8,660 nucleotides of DNA from Gemmatimonadota bacterium (lineage in GTDB: Bacteria > Gemmatimonadota > Gemmatimonadetes > Longimicrobiales > RSA9), in assembly GCA_019689775.1 (NCBI GenBank), contig JADGGV010000143.1, positions 1 through 8,660 on the forward strand, written 5' to 3'. This document shows, piece after piece, positions 1-8,310 of this stretch. The notes below the pieces were generated by a model. That model was not told the origin of the DNA. It worked only from the letters and a program-made list of their open reading frames with translations, and ran no database searches. The stretch's first letter is position 1. Each line of letters opens with the position of its first letter. The translations under genes and the position numbers were made by a program.

Positions 1-708
1 GGGATCGGGCGGGCGACGGCGGAGGCGTACGCGCGGGCGGGGGCGCGCGTCGTCGTCGCGGACATGGACGAGGCGGGCGCGCAGGAGACGGCGGAGGTGG
101 TGCGCTCGGCCGGGGGCGAGGTGGTGGTGGTGCGGGTGGATGTGAGCCGGGCGGACGAATGCGCGGCGATGGTGGCGCGGGCGGTAGAGCGCTTCGGCGC
201 GCTGCACGTCGCGTGCAACAACGCGGGGATCGCCGGGGAGATGAATCCGCTCGCCGACTACTCGGTCGCGGGGTGGGAGCGCGTGATCGCGGTCAACCTC
301 TCGAGCGTCTTCTACTGCATGAAGCACGAGATCCCGGCGATGCTCGCGGCGCGCGGTGGGGCGATCGTGAACATGTCGTCGATCCTGGGGGCGGTCGGCT
401 TCTCGGGCGCGTGCGCGTACGTGGCAGCGAAGCACGCGCTGCTCGGTCTGACGCAGAACGCGGCGCTGGAGTACTCCGCCCGGGGGATCCGCGTGAACGC
501 GGTCGGGCCGGCGTTCATCCGGACGCCGCTGATCGCCGACCTGGAGCGCGACGAGGCGGCGCGCGACGCGCTGCTGGCCGCGCACCCGATCGGGCGGTTG
601 GGGGAGCCGGACGAGGTGGCGGAGCTGGTCGTGTTCCTCAGCTCCGAGCGGGCGTCGTTCATCACCGGGGCGTACTATCCGGTGGATGGCGGCTACCTGG
701 CGCGGTGA
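1..708 (+). CDS. Short-chain dehydrogenase/reductase (SDR), 5' end missing
   Basis: A classical SDR that reduces or oxidises an alcohol/carbonyl group with a nicotinamide cofactor; the substrate cannot be told from sequence. The frame is open from base 1, and the first visible residues (GIGRATAEAY) are the end of the glycine-rich TGxxxGIG cofactor loop, so only the N-terminus is lost. In visible numbering: an acidic residue at the end of strand beta-2 (Asp21, in VVVAD) suggests NAD(H) preference; NNAG is at 73-76; the catalytic tetrad is Asn99, Ser127, Tyr140 and Lys144 (YVAAK). The segment after it, NAVGPAFIRTPL, and the C-terminal ITGAYYPVDGG are typical of the family, which is normally about 250 residues. 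An internal ATG at 64 would drop the cofactor loop and is not the start. It converges on the response regulator gene with a 105-base gap. Confidence 0.93.
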   Translation, partial: GIGRATAEAYARAGARVVVADMDEAGAQETAEVVRSAGGEVVVVRVDVSRADECAAMVARAVERFGALHVACNNAGIAGEMNPLADYSVAGWERVIAVNLSSVFYCMKHEIPAMLAARGGAIVNMSSILGAVGFSGACAYVAAKHALLGLTQNAALEYSARGIRVNAVGPAFIRTPLIADLERDEAARDALLAAHPIGRLGEPDEVAELVVFLSSERASFITGAYYPVDGGYLAR

Positions 709-732
709 CGGGAGCGGCATCACCGTCGCCCG

Positions 733-770
733 GGGGACGCGACAGTGGCGCGCGCGCCAACCGCGTCCCC
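733..770. terminator. Nested hairpin between convergent genes, probable bidirectional terminator
   Basis: Perfect 9-base arms GGGGACGCG (733-741) and CGCGTCCCC (762-770) enclose a 14-base perfect palindrome TGGCGCGCGCGCCA (746-759). It lies 25 bases past the SDR stop and 44 bases past the regulator stop, where both transcripts should end. Neither strand has a T-run after the stem, so it is not a textbook intrinsic terminator; it may stall polymerase or protect 3' ends. The structure is seen directly; the function is inferred from position. Confidence 0.55.
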
Positions 771-813
771 TGCGGCGCGCCGGACGTGTGGACCGCGCCG
801 CGCGCCCCGCGCC

Positions 814-2211
<1,398 letters not shown>

Positions 2212-2508
2212 GGTCGTCCGTGGCGCGGGGGATCGGAGGGCGGCCGAGCGGCGGGGACAGGCGGGGCGACGCCCGCCCGTCCGCGGCGTGCGGCCCCGTT
2301 GCCCGTCGCGCCAAGATCGGCCGGGCCTGGCGGGCCGGCCAGAGGGGAGGCACCCCGGCGCGCAGCGGGTTCCCCCGACGGACGGCGTCGGGATTCGCCG
2401 GACGGCGGCGCGGTGGGCGCGGGGCGTGCAGTGTCGGCGGGCCGGACGCGGCGCGGCCCGCGGCCCGTGGCGGCGGGCCCGGGCGGCCGGAGCGGCGCGG
2501 AGGCGCGC
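2212..2508. other. Divergent intergenic region with a small inverted repeat
   Basis: About 300 bases without a credible gene between the regulator (-) and the PRPP synthetase-like gene (+), so it must hold both promoters. Open frames cross it only because stops are rare at this GC content, and none resembles a protein. The clearest structure is the inverted repeat CCCGACG-GACGG-CGTCGGG at 2374-2392 (7-base arms, 5-base spacer), which could be an operator or a leader hairpin. I found no convincing -35/-10 pair and no correctly spaced -24/-12 element. Confidence 0.5.
2499..2503 (+). promoter_or_regulatory. Shine-Dalgarno site of the PRPP synthetase-like gene
   Basis: GGAGG lies 5 bases before the ATG at 2509. 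It fixes this start and argues against the much longer open frame that extends upstream through the intergenic region and antisense to the regulator. Confidence 0.8.
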
Positions 2509-3423
2509 ATGAGCTGGTCCGATCCGATCCTGCTCCCCGGCACGGCGAACCCCGCGTTCGCGGCGTCACTCGCCGGCGAGCTGGGCATCCCGATCGCCGA
2601 GCGCGTCGTGCAGCGCTTTCCGGACGGGGAGCTGGGGATCGAGCTGCGCGAGGCGGTCTCGCGCCGGCCGGTCGTCGTCGTGCAGCCGACGTCGCCGCCG
2701 GTGGCGGACAACTTGCTCGAGCTGCTCGGGCTGCTGGACGCCGCGCGGCGGGCGGGCGCCGAGCGCGTGATCGCCGTGGTGCCGTACTTCGGCTATGCGC
2801 GTGGCGACAGCCGGCACGGCCGCCGCGAGCCGATCCTTGCCCGCGTCGTCGCGGACGCGATCCAGGCCGCCGGCGCGAGCCACCTGATCACTGTCGATCT
2901 CCACTCGCCGGTGGTGGAGGGCTTCCTCACGATCCCGTCGAACGACGTCGATCCGGTCCCGGTCGTCTGCGCGGCGCTGGCGCCGGTCGCGGAGGACGTC
3001 GTCGTCGTCTCGCCGGACCTCGGGCGCGCGCGGACGGCCACGCGCATCGGCGCGACGCTCGACCGGCCCGTGGCCGTGCTCCACAAGCGTCGGCTGAGCG
3101 GCGGGGACGTCGAGGTGCAGCGCGTCTCCGGCGAGGTGGACGGGCGGAGCTGCCTGATCGTGGACGACATGATCTCGACGGGGAGCACGGTCGTCGAGGC
3201 GATGCGGGCGCTCGAGGCGGCCGGCGCGCGGCCCGCGTTCGTCGTGGCGGCGACGCACGGCGTCTTCACGGGCGGCGCCCGCGCGGCGCTCACGGATGCG
3301 CGCATCCGCGAGATCGTCGTGACCGACACGATCGCGCCCGATCCGGGGGCGTGGCCGCCGACGCGCGTGGTCACGATCGTGCCGGCGGTGGCGGCCGTGG
3401 TGCGCGAGACGCTGGGGGGGTGA
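2509..3423 (+). CDS. Ribose-phosphate pyrophosphokinase (PRPP synthetase) family, divergent
   Basis: A 304-residue protein of the family that makes phosphoribosyl pyrophosphate from ribose 5-phosphate and ATP for nucleotide, histidine and tryptophan synthesis; cytoplasmic. Motifs in order: RFPDGE 36-41 (canonical RFSDGE), VPYFGYARGD 91-100, VDLHSP 129-134 with the conserved His132, SPDLGRAR 168-175, KRR 193-195, and the PRPP-binding loop VDDMISTGST 218-227. Length is close to the usual 310-320. The active-site framework is kept, but the PRPP loop reads STGST rather than DTGGT and the flexible loop reads YARGDSRHGRREPI rather than YARQDR-type, so this may be a second, specialised copy rather than the housekeeping enzyme. 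I therefore withhold the symbol prs. The start is supported by a good Shine-Dalgarno. The transpeptidase gene follows at once, which suggests an operon. Confidence 0.88.
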   Translation: MSWSDPILLPGTANPAFAASLAGELGIPIAERVVQRFPDGELGIELREAVSRRPVVVVQPTSPPVADNLLELLGLLDAARRAGAERVIAVVPYFGYARGDSRHGRREPILARVVADAIQAAGASHLITVDLHSPVVEGFLTIPSNDVDPVPVVCAALAPVAEDVVVVSPDLGRARTATRIGATLDRPVAVLHKRRLSGGDVEVQRVSGEVDGRSCLIVDDMISTGSTVVEAMRALEAAGARPAFVVAATHGVFTGGARAALTDARIREIVVTDTIAPDPGAWPPTRVVTIVPAVAAVVRETLGG

Positions 3424-3506
3424 ATCGGAGCGTGGCGGAGCGAATCGGGAGGCCGCCGGGCGCCGCGTCCTCGCGCGGGGCGTTCTGGCGCCGCGTACGT
3501 CCGGGT

Positions 3507-5648
3507 ATGGGACAAAACGCCCGCGCCGCGCGCGTGGCCCGCGTCGCCGTCGTGGCCGGCGCCGCGCTGCTGCTGGCGGCGCTGGCCGGCGGGCCGGCTG
3601 GCCGGCGCTGGGCGGCGGCGGCGTTCGCCCGCCCCGACTCCGTGAGTGTGCTGCTCCGCGACCGGCTCGCGGCCGGGCGCCCTGCGGCCGCCGGGGAGCC
3701 GCTGGCCGCCGCCGACGCCGCGCGGCGCTTCTACCAGGCGCGGTCCTTCGCGCCGGCGTGGACGGGCCCGGGCGGCGCGTTCCCGGTGGCGGTGGAGCTG
3801 GCGCGGCGCGTGGCGGCCGCGCCGGCGGACGGGCTGGATCCGGGGGCGTACCACGCCGCCGCGCTCGGGCGGCTGGTCCCCGCGGCGTCGCGAGCCGCGG
3901 ACGCCGCGACGCGAGCCGAGCTCGAGCTGCTCCTGACGGATGCGTTCCTCGCCTACGGTCACGACCTGCTCGCCGGGCGAGTCGATCCGCGCGCGGTGCA
4001 CCCGCACGGGTCGCTCGCCCCGCGGCGCCGGGACCTCCCTGCCCTGCTGAGCGGCGCGCTGGCCGCGGGCGCCGTCGCGCCGGCGCTCGACTCGCTGGCG
4101 CCGCGATCCGCCGAGTATGTCCGGCTCCAGGCCGCGCTGCGGCGCTACCGCGGCCTCGCGCTGGCGGGCGGCTGGGCGCCGCTCGCCGCCCGGCGCACGC
4201 TCCGCCCCGGCGACGCCGGCGAGGACGTGGCCGCGCTGCGCCGTAGGCTGGCGCTCGAGCTGAGCGTGGCCGGCGAGCCGGCGGACTCCTTCGACGCGGG
4301 GCTCGAGGCGGCGGTCCGCGCGTTCCAGCTCGCCCGCGGGCTCGAGGCGGACGGCGTGGTCGGCCCCGAGACCCGGCGCCGGCTCGACGTCCCGGCCCGG
4401 GAGCGCGTCACGCAGCTCGAGCGCTCGATGGAGCGGCTGCGCTGGCTGCCGGAATCGCTCGGCGCGCGCTACGTCGAGGTCGACATCCCCGCGTTCGAGC
4501 TGACCGCGGTCGAGGCGGGTGCGCCCGTGCTGCGGATGCGCGTGGTCGGCGGACGAGCGGAGTGGCCGACGCCGATCTTCAGCGCGAGCATGAGCGCCGT
4601 CGTGCTGAGCCCGTACTGGAACGTGCCGCCGCGGATCGCGGCGCTCGAGGTGCTGCCGCGCGCGCGCCGCGACCCGGGATACCTGGCCCGGCACCACATG
4701 GTCCGCCTGCCCGGCGGCCGCATCCGCCAGGAGCCCGGGCCGTGGAACGCGCTCGGCGGGCTGAAGTTCGTGCTCCCGAACCTGTTCGACGTCTACCTCC
4801 ACGACACGCCGGAGCGGGACCTGTTCGCCCGGCCGCTGCGGGCGTTCAGCCACGGCTGCATCCGGATCGAGAAGCCGCTGGAGCTGGCGCTCTTCGCGCT
4901 GCGTGGGGACAGCACCTGGACCGCCGCGCGCATCCGGGCGGGCATCGACGCGCGCGTCGAGCGCACCATCCCGCTCCCGGCGGAGATCCCGGTCTACATC
5001 CTCTACCGCACCGCGTGGGTGGACGACGACGGCACCGTCCACTTCCGCGACGACGTCTACGGCCACGACGCGCGCCTCGGCGCGGCGTTGACGGGGCGGG
5101 CGGCGCCATCGCCGGCGCTCGCCGAAGCGGTCGGCTGCGGGCCGGCCGGGCCGCAAGCGTGGGCTACCTCGGACCACGCCCGGCGGGGTGCCCGCGCGCC
5201 GACCCCGGCGAAGATGCCGGCTCGCCCCCGACCCGCGGTGGCGGCGCCCGGGCTCCGGTCTCAGGACCGACCGGGCAAAACGGGCCCCCTCTCCCGCTCC
5301 CGCGTACACTCCCGCTCCCGAACGGCCAGGAGCGGGAGCGGCAGCGGAACGGGCCGGGAAGACGTCGGATCAAACCGCGGTCGGCAGCGCGGGATCGACC
5401 ACCAGCTCGTTCTCCACCTCGGTGACGCCCGGCGCGTTGCGGGCGGCGCGCTCCGCGTCGCGCTTCTCGGCGTAGGCGCGGACCGTGCCGCGCAGGACGA
5501 CGGTATTGCCGTCGACCTCCACGCTGATGCGGTTCGCATCGAACTCCGCGCCCCGCTCCAGCGCCTCGCGGATCTTGCGCTTGACGTCGGTCGGCGTGGC
5601 GCGCGCGTGGACGGTGATGAGGTTCGTGACGCCGCGCACGCCCGTTAG
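3507..5648 (+). CDS. YcbB/LdtD-type L,D-transpeptidase, with a suspect C-terminal tail
   Basis: An exported enzyme expected to form 3-3 cross-links in peptidoglycan or attach proteins to it. From the ATG at 3507: signal peptide or anchor about 10-30 (VARVAVVAGAALLLAALAGG), N-terminal helical domain about 45-220, peptidoglycan-binding domain about 231-293 (LRPGDAGEDVAALRRRL ... GVVGPETRRRL), and YkuD catalytic domain about 320-500 with His432 and SHGCIRI 448-454, the nucleophile being Cys451. An in-frame GTG at 3420 overlaps the upstream stop in a GTGA and would permit coupled translation, but gives a roughly 40-residue N-region; the ATG lacks a clear Shine-Dalgarno, so the start is uncertain. 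Family similarity ends near residue 527 (VYGHDARLGAAL, about 5090). The remaining 185 or so residues are arginine- and proline-rich and run antisense into the BON gene, so they are probably not real protein. Confidence 0.85.
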   Translation: MGQNARAARVARVAVVAGAALLLAALAGGPAGRRWAAAAFARPDSVSVLLRDRLAAGRPAAAGEPLAAADAARRFYQARSFAPAWTGPGGAFPVAVELARRVAAAPADGLDPGAYHAAALGRLVPAASRAADAATRAELELLLTDAFLAYGHDLLAGRVDPRAVHPHGSLAPRRRDLPALLSGALAAGAVAPALDSLAPRSAEYVRLQAALRRYRGLALAGGWAPLAARRTLRPGDAGEDVAALRRRLALELSVAGEPADSFDAGLEAAVRAFQLARGLEADGVVGPETRRRLDVPARERVTQLERSMERLRWLPESLGARYVEVDIPAFELTAVEAGAPVLRMRVVGGRAEWPTPIFSASMSAVVLSPYWNVPPRIAALEVLPRARRDPGYLARHHMVRLPGGRIRQEPGPWNALGGLKFVLPNLFDVYLHDTPERDLFARPLRAFSHGCIRIEKPLELALFALRGDSTWTAARIRAGIDARVERTIPLPAEIPVYILYRTAWVDDDGTVHFRDDVYGHDARLGAALTGRAAPSPALAEAVGCGPAGPQAWATSDHARRGARAPTPAKMPARPRPAVAAPGLRSQDRPGKTGPLSRSRVHSRSRTARSGSGSGTGREDVGSNRGRQRGIDHQLVLHLGDARRVAGGALRVALLGVGADRAAQDDGIAVDLHADAVRIELRAPLQRLADLALDVGRRGARVDGDEVRDAAHAR
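5291..5320. repeat. 12-base direct repeat
   Basis: CTCCCGCTCCCG occurs at 5291-5302 and again at 5309-5320, with a period of 18 bases. The second copy forms the left arm of the adjacent hairpin, so the first copy could pair with the same right arm as an alternative fold. Confidence 0.75.
5309..5338. terminator. Hairpin between convergent transpeptidase and BON genes
   Basis: Perfect 10-base arms CTCCCGCTCC (5309-5318) and GGAGCGGGAG (5329-5338) flank a 10-base loop. It starts 31 bases past the BON stop and lies about 220 bases beyond the expected end of the transpeptidase domain, so it suits transcript ends from both sides. No T-run follows on either strand. If it does terminate transcription, the transpeptidase frame beyond it would not be expressed. 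Confidence 0.5.
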
Positions 5649-6044
5649 CCGCCGAATGGTGCGCTCCGCTTCCTCCTTCTGGTAGTACCAGTCGACGTCG
5701 CCCTCAAGTGTGATCCACCCGTTCTCGACGCGCGCCTGGATCCGGTCGGACGGCACCAGCACGTTCCAGCGCAGCGCGTCGACCGCCGCGCGCGCCAGCT
5801 CCGGGTCCGGGCGCTGCGACGCCGTGGGGAGCCGGACCTCGATGTCGTTGGCGATCGCCTTCACGCCCTTGACGCGCGCGACCACGCGCTCGGCCTTCCA
5901 TTTGTCGAAGTAGCTGTCCACGAACCCCGCGAGCGTGACGATGCCGTCGGTCACCGAGACGGCCACGTCGTCGTCGCGCAGGCTGGGCTCCCACTGCAGC
6001 TCGTTGACGATGTCCGTCTCGATGTCGGTGTCGGTGCGCACCAT
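5370..6044 (-). CDS. Triple-BON-domain protein, cytoplasmic
   Basis: A 224-residue protein made almost wholly of three BON domains at about 5-72, 81-148 and 151-218. Each has the alpha-beta-beta-alpha-beta pattern with a glycine in the central hairpin: DGIVTLAGFVDSY, NGWITLEGDVDWYY and GNTVVLRGTVRAYAEK, followed by GVKAIANDIEV, GVRGVTNLITV and GVTEVENELVV. BON domains occur in osmotic-stress and envelope proteins such as OsmY and are proposed to bind phospholipid, but OsmY is periplasmic with two domains, whereas this protein has no signal peptide or membrane segment. Stand-alone triple-BON proteins of this form are a known family of unproven function. A strong Shine-Dalgarno supports the start. 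It lies 79 bases downstream of the histidine kinase on the same strand, probably co-transcribed, and converges with the transpeptidase. Confidence 0.93.
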   Translation of the reverse strand: MVRTDTDIETDIVNELQWEPSLRDDDVAVSVTDGIVTLAGFVDSYFDKWKAERVVARVKGVKAIANDIEVRLPTASQRPDPELARAAVDALRWNVLVPSDRIQARVENGWITLEGDVDWYYQKEEAERTIRRLTGVRGVTNLITVHARATPTDVKRKIREALERGAEFDANRISVEVDGNTVVLRGTVRAYAEKRDAERAARNAPGVTEVENELVVDPALPTAV

Positions 6045-6050
6045 GTCGTG

Positions 6051-6055
6051 CCTCC
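6051..6055 (-). promoter_or_regulatory. Shine-Dalgarno site of the BON gene
   Basis: On the minus strand GGAGG lies 6 bases before the ATG (6044-6042). It is stronger than the kinase's own site, so the BON protein may be made in greater amount than the kinase even from a shared transcript. Confidence 0.8.
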
Positions 6056-6079
6056 CTCCAGGTGGCGGGTGAGCTTGGG

Positions 6080-6109
6080 GCCCGGTCGGGCCGCCGTCGA
6101 CGGCCGGGC
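6080..6109. repeat. Inverted repeats in the kinase-BON spacer
   Basis: A 12-base perfect palindrome GCCGTCGACGGC (6093-6104) is overlapped by arms GCCCGG (6080-6085) and CCGGGC (6104-6109). It begins 14 bases past the kinase stop and ends 25 bases before the BON Shine-Dalgarno, so it could attenuate or process the shared transcript. Short palindromes are frequent by chance at this GC content. Confidence 0.35.
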
Positions 6110-6123
6110 GCCGCCGGCCGCGG

Positions 6124-8124
6124 TCAGGCGGCGTCCACGGGGAGCCAGAGGGTAAACGTCGAACCGGCGCCTTCCTGGCTCTCGAGCGTGATGTGTCCGC
6201 CGAGCGCGCCGGCCACTCGCTGGCTGATGGCGAGGCCGATGCCGACGCCTGGCACCCCGCCGAGGTGGCCCAGGCGGGTGAACTCGTCGAAGACCCGGCG
6301 CTGCTCGTCCGATCGGATCCCGAGTCCGCTGTCGGCGACGTCGACGGCGAGCCAGATGCCCGCGCGGCCGTCCGCCGGCGGGCGCAGCCCCGCGCGCACC
6401 GTGATGCGGCCGCCGCGCGGCGTGTACTTGATCGCGTTCGACAGCAGGTTGTCCATGATCTGTCGCACGCGAGCGGAGTCGGTGGGCACGGTCGGAAGCT
6501 CGCCGGGGATGTCGGCGTGGACCCGGATCCCGCGCGTCTCCGCCGCGGCGGAGTGGTCGGCGACGATGTCGCGCAGGCAGCGGGCGACGTCGGTCGGCGC
6601 CGGCTCGACCTCGATGCGTCCGGTGCCGGCGCGACCCAGCTCGATCAGGTCCTGCACCAGCTTGAGCGCCGCGGCCAGCGAGCGCCGCGCGCAGAGGACG
6701 CATTCCTGCTGCTCGGCGCTGATCGGGCCGCGCACGCCGAGCTCGAGGAGCTGGAGGAAGCCGTCGGCCGCCCAGAGCGGGTTCTTCAGGTCGTGCGAGA
6801 AGCCGCGCAGCAGGAGCGCGCGGCTCTCGGCCATGCGCTCCAGCTCGCGCGTGCGCTGCTCGGCCTCGTCCAGGAGCCGGCCCCGGCGCAGCGCGAGCGT
6901 GGCCAGCTCGCCGAACGTCGCGGCGCGGGCGCGCGTGTCCCGCCCGAGCGCGGGCCGCGGGCCCGGGTAGAGCAGCACGAGCACGCCAAGGGCGCCCAGC
7001 GCGTCGGCGAGCGCCACGAGCAGGCCGGCGGGCTTCGCGCTCTCGCCGGTCGCCGGCTCGGGCGGCGCGTGGCGGAGCGCCACCACGGCGGCCCCGCGCC
7101 GGCCGTGCAGCGCGCGCTCCGCCGGCGAGCCGGCGTAGGGCAAGCAATGGTCTGGCGGCGGCACGCCCTCCCCCGCGGCGGCGAGCACGCGCAGCACGGC
7201 CCCGTCGGGGTCGATCGCGGCGATGTAGGCGCCGCCCGCCTTCGTCGCCGCCAGCGCGTACTCCGCGATCTGCCGCAGCACGTCCGCGGTGCCTTGCGCG
7301 CCGGCGAGCGCGGCGGCGGCGGCGTGGAGCGCCCCCTCGTCGGACGCGCGCCGCTCGGCCTCGGCGAGCGCCGAGCCCGCCTGCACGACGAGCGTGCGCT
7401 GGCGCCAGAAGATCCACGCGACGGTGACCGCGGCGAGGACGGCGACCCAGACGAGCCCGACGGCGATGGCGAGGCCGCGTCGCTCGGACGCGCGGATCTG
7501 CCGCTGGTACGCGCGGCCGGCGTACGCGATCTCGCGCTGGAGCGCGGCGGTCGCGCGCAGCAGCTCGTCGGAGCGACGCCGCTGCTCGGGGATGCGCCGC
7601 AGGTAGGCGGCGGCGGTCACGGCGCCGGGGACCAGGTCCTCGTTCGCCGCGTACCACCGGCGCCCGAGCTGCTCCACGCTGTCGAGCCGGACGGCGACGT
7701 CGGGACCGAGCTGCCGCGCCAGCGGCTCGAGCGCCGTGATCGCCGCGCGTCCCATGTCGAGCGCCTCCCGGGCGCCGACCAGGAACGTCGGGTCGCGCGT
7801 CAGGGCGAACCCGCGGCTTCCGGCCATCTGGAGCGCGACCGCGAGCTCGATTCGTGTGGTCAGCCGGCGCGCCGGCTCGACGACCGTGTCCACGCGCTCG
7901 CGCCGCGGTTCCATCCGCCGGGCGCTCCAGTACGGGACGATGCTGAGCGCGGTCATGGCGAGGATGACGAAGGCGAAGGCGCCGACGGTCCGCCACGGGA
8001 TGGTGGGCTGCCGGAGGGCGCGGAGCGCCGTCAGCACACGGTGGCCGAGGGCCGCTGCGCGCGACGGCGCCGCGAGCCCGCGCAGCGCCGCGGCGGCCGC
8101 CCGACCCATGCGTGTCAACGACAT
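6124..8124 (-). CDS. Membrane sensor histidine kinase (CHASE3-GAF-HisKA-HATPase)
   Basis: A 666-residue inner-membrane kinase that would sense a signal, autophosphorylate and pass phosphate to a response regulator. Order: TM1 about 47-65; extracytoplasmic helical CHASE3-like domain about 70-215 (RGFALTRDPTFL is characteristic); TM2 about 217-240; linker; GAF-like domain about 262-415; dimerisation domain with phospho-acceptor His444 in GFSHDLKNPL; ATPase domain with N-box NLLSNAIKY (559-567), G1 DSGLGI (598-603), F-box FDEF (612-615) and G2 GVGIGL (626-631). No receiver is fused. A CVLC pair (Cys475, Cys478) sits in the dimerisation domain. I chose the ATG at 8124: GGAAGG lies 9 bases upstream and TM1 follows at a normal distance. 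The open frame reaches 8391, but that would overlap the divergent gene's start. The signal and partner regulator are unknown. BON follows downstream. Confidence 0.94.
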   Translation of the reverse strand: MSLTRMGRAAAAALRGLAAPSRAAALGHRVLTALRALRQPTIPWRTVGAFAFVILAMTALSIVPYWSARRMEPRRERVDTVVEPARRLTTRIELAVALQMAGSRGFALTRDPTFLVGAREALDMGRAAITALEPLARQLGPDVAVRLDSVEQLGRRWYAANEDLVPGAVTAAAYLRRIPEQRRRSDELLRATAALQREIAYAGRAYQRQIRASERRGLAIAVGLVWVAVLAAVTVAWIFWRQRTLVVQAGSALAEAERRASDEGALHAAAAALAGAQGTADVLRQIAEYALAATKAGGAYIAAIDPDGAVLRVLAAAGEGVPPPDHCLPYAGSPAERALHGRRGAAVVALRHAPPEPATGESAKPAGLLVALADALGALGVLVLLYPGPRPALGRDTRARAATFGELATLALRRGRLLDEAEQRTRELERMAESRALLLRGFSHDLKNPLWAADGFLQLLELGVRGPISAEQQECVLCARRSLAAALKLVQDLIELGRAGTGRIEVEPAPTDVARCLRDIVADHSAAAETRGIRVHADIPGELPTVPTDSARVRQIMDNLLSNAIKYTPRGGRITVRAGLRPPADGRAGIWLAVDVADSGLGIRSDEQRRVFDEFTRLGHLGGVPGVGIGLAISQRVAGALGGHITLESQEGAGSTFTLWLPVDAA

Positions 8125-8200
8125 CCTCTGGAGCCTTCCGCGTCCGCTGAGCCGTGCCGCCGAGCCGCCCGCGATTCGGGGGTGTCGGCGATCTAGCCAC

Positions 8201-8249
8201 AGCGGCGGCGCGCGTCGATCGGACCTAGGTCCCACGGCGCGCCGCCGCT
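8201..8249. repeat. Large nested palindrome in the kinase/TonB-like divergent region
   Basis: Perfect 13-base arms AGCGGCGGCGCGC (8201-8213) and GCGCGCCGCCGCT (8237-8249) enclose a separate 12-base perfect palindrome GGACCTAGGTCC (8221-8232); the two centres differ by only 1.5 bases. It lies 76 bases upstream of the kinase start and 95 bases upstream of the TonB-like start. It may be a binding site for a dimeric or tetrameric regulator of both genes, or a hairpin that isolates the two transcripts. The structure is seen; the role is inferred. Confidence 0.65.
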
Positions 8250-8263
8250 CCGGGACGGTGCGG

Positions 8264-8277
8264 GGCGTGAGGGTTGC
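8264..8277 (+). promoter_or_regulatory. Candidate sigma-54 (-24/-12) promoter for the TonB-like gene
   Basis: GGCGTGAGGGTTGC matches the sigma-54 consensus GGCACG-N4-TTGC at 8 of 10 defined bases, including the essential GG and GC at the correct 10-base separation. Predicted transcription would begin near 8289, giving a leader of about 55 bases. It reads towards the TonB-like gene, and the nested palindrome lies about 40-88 bases upstream of that start. A chance match in GC-rich DNA is quite possible. Confidence 0.35.
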
Positions 8278-8310
8278 GAAGGCGGTCCATCGGGAGCCCT
8301 GCCCGGATCC

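Noticed and set aside
2299..2302. TTGC as the -12 part of a sigma-54 promoter for the PRPP synthetase-like gene
   Set aside because: There is no GG at the required distance upstream (the bases at 2289-2290 are TG).
2212..2508. A hidden small gene in the divergent spacer
   Set aside because: No short frame had both a Shine-Dalgarno-supported start and protein-like composition.
8190..8195. TAGATC on the minus strand as a -10 element for the kinase
   Set aside because: It matches only three of six consensus bases and has no acceptable -35 at the right distance.
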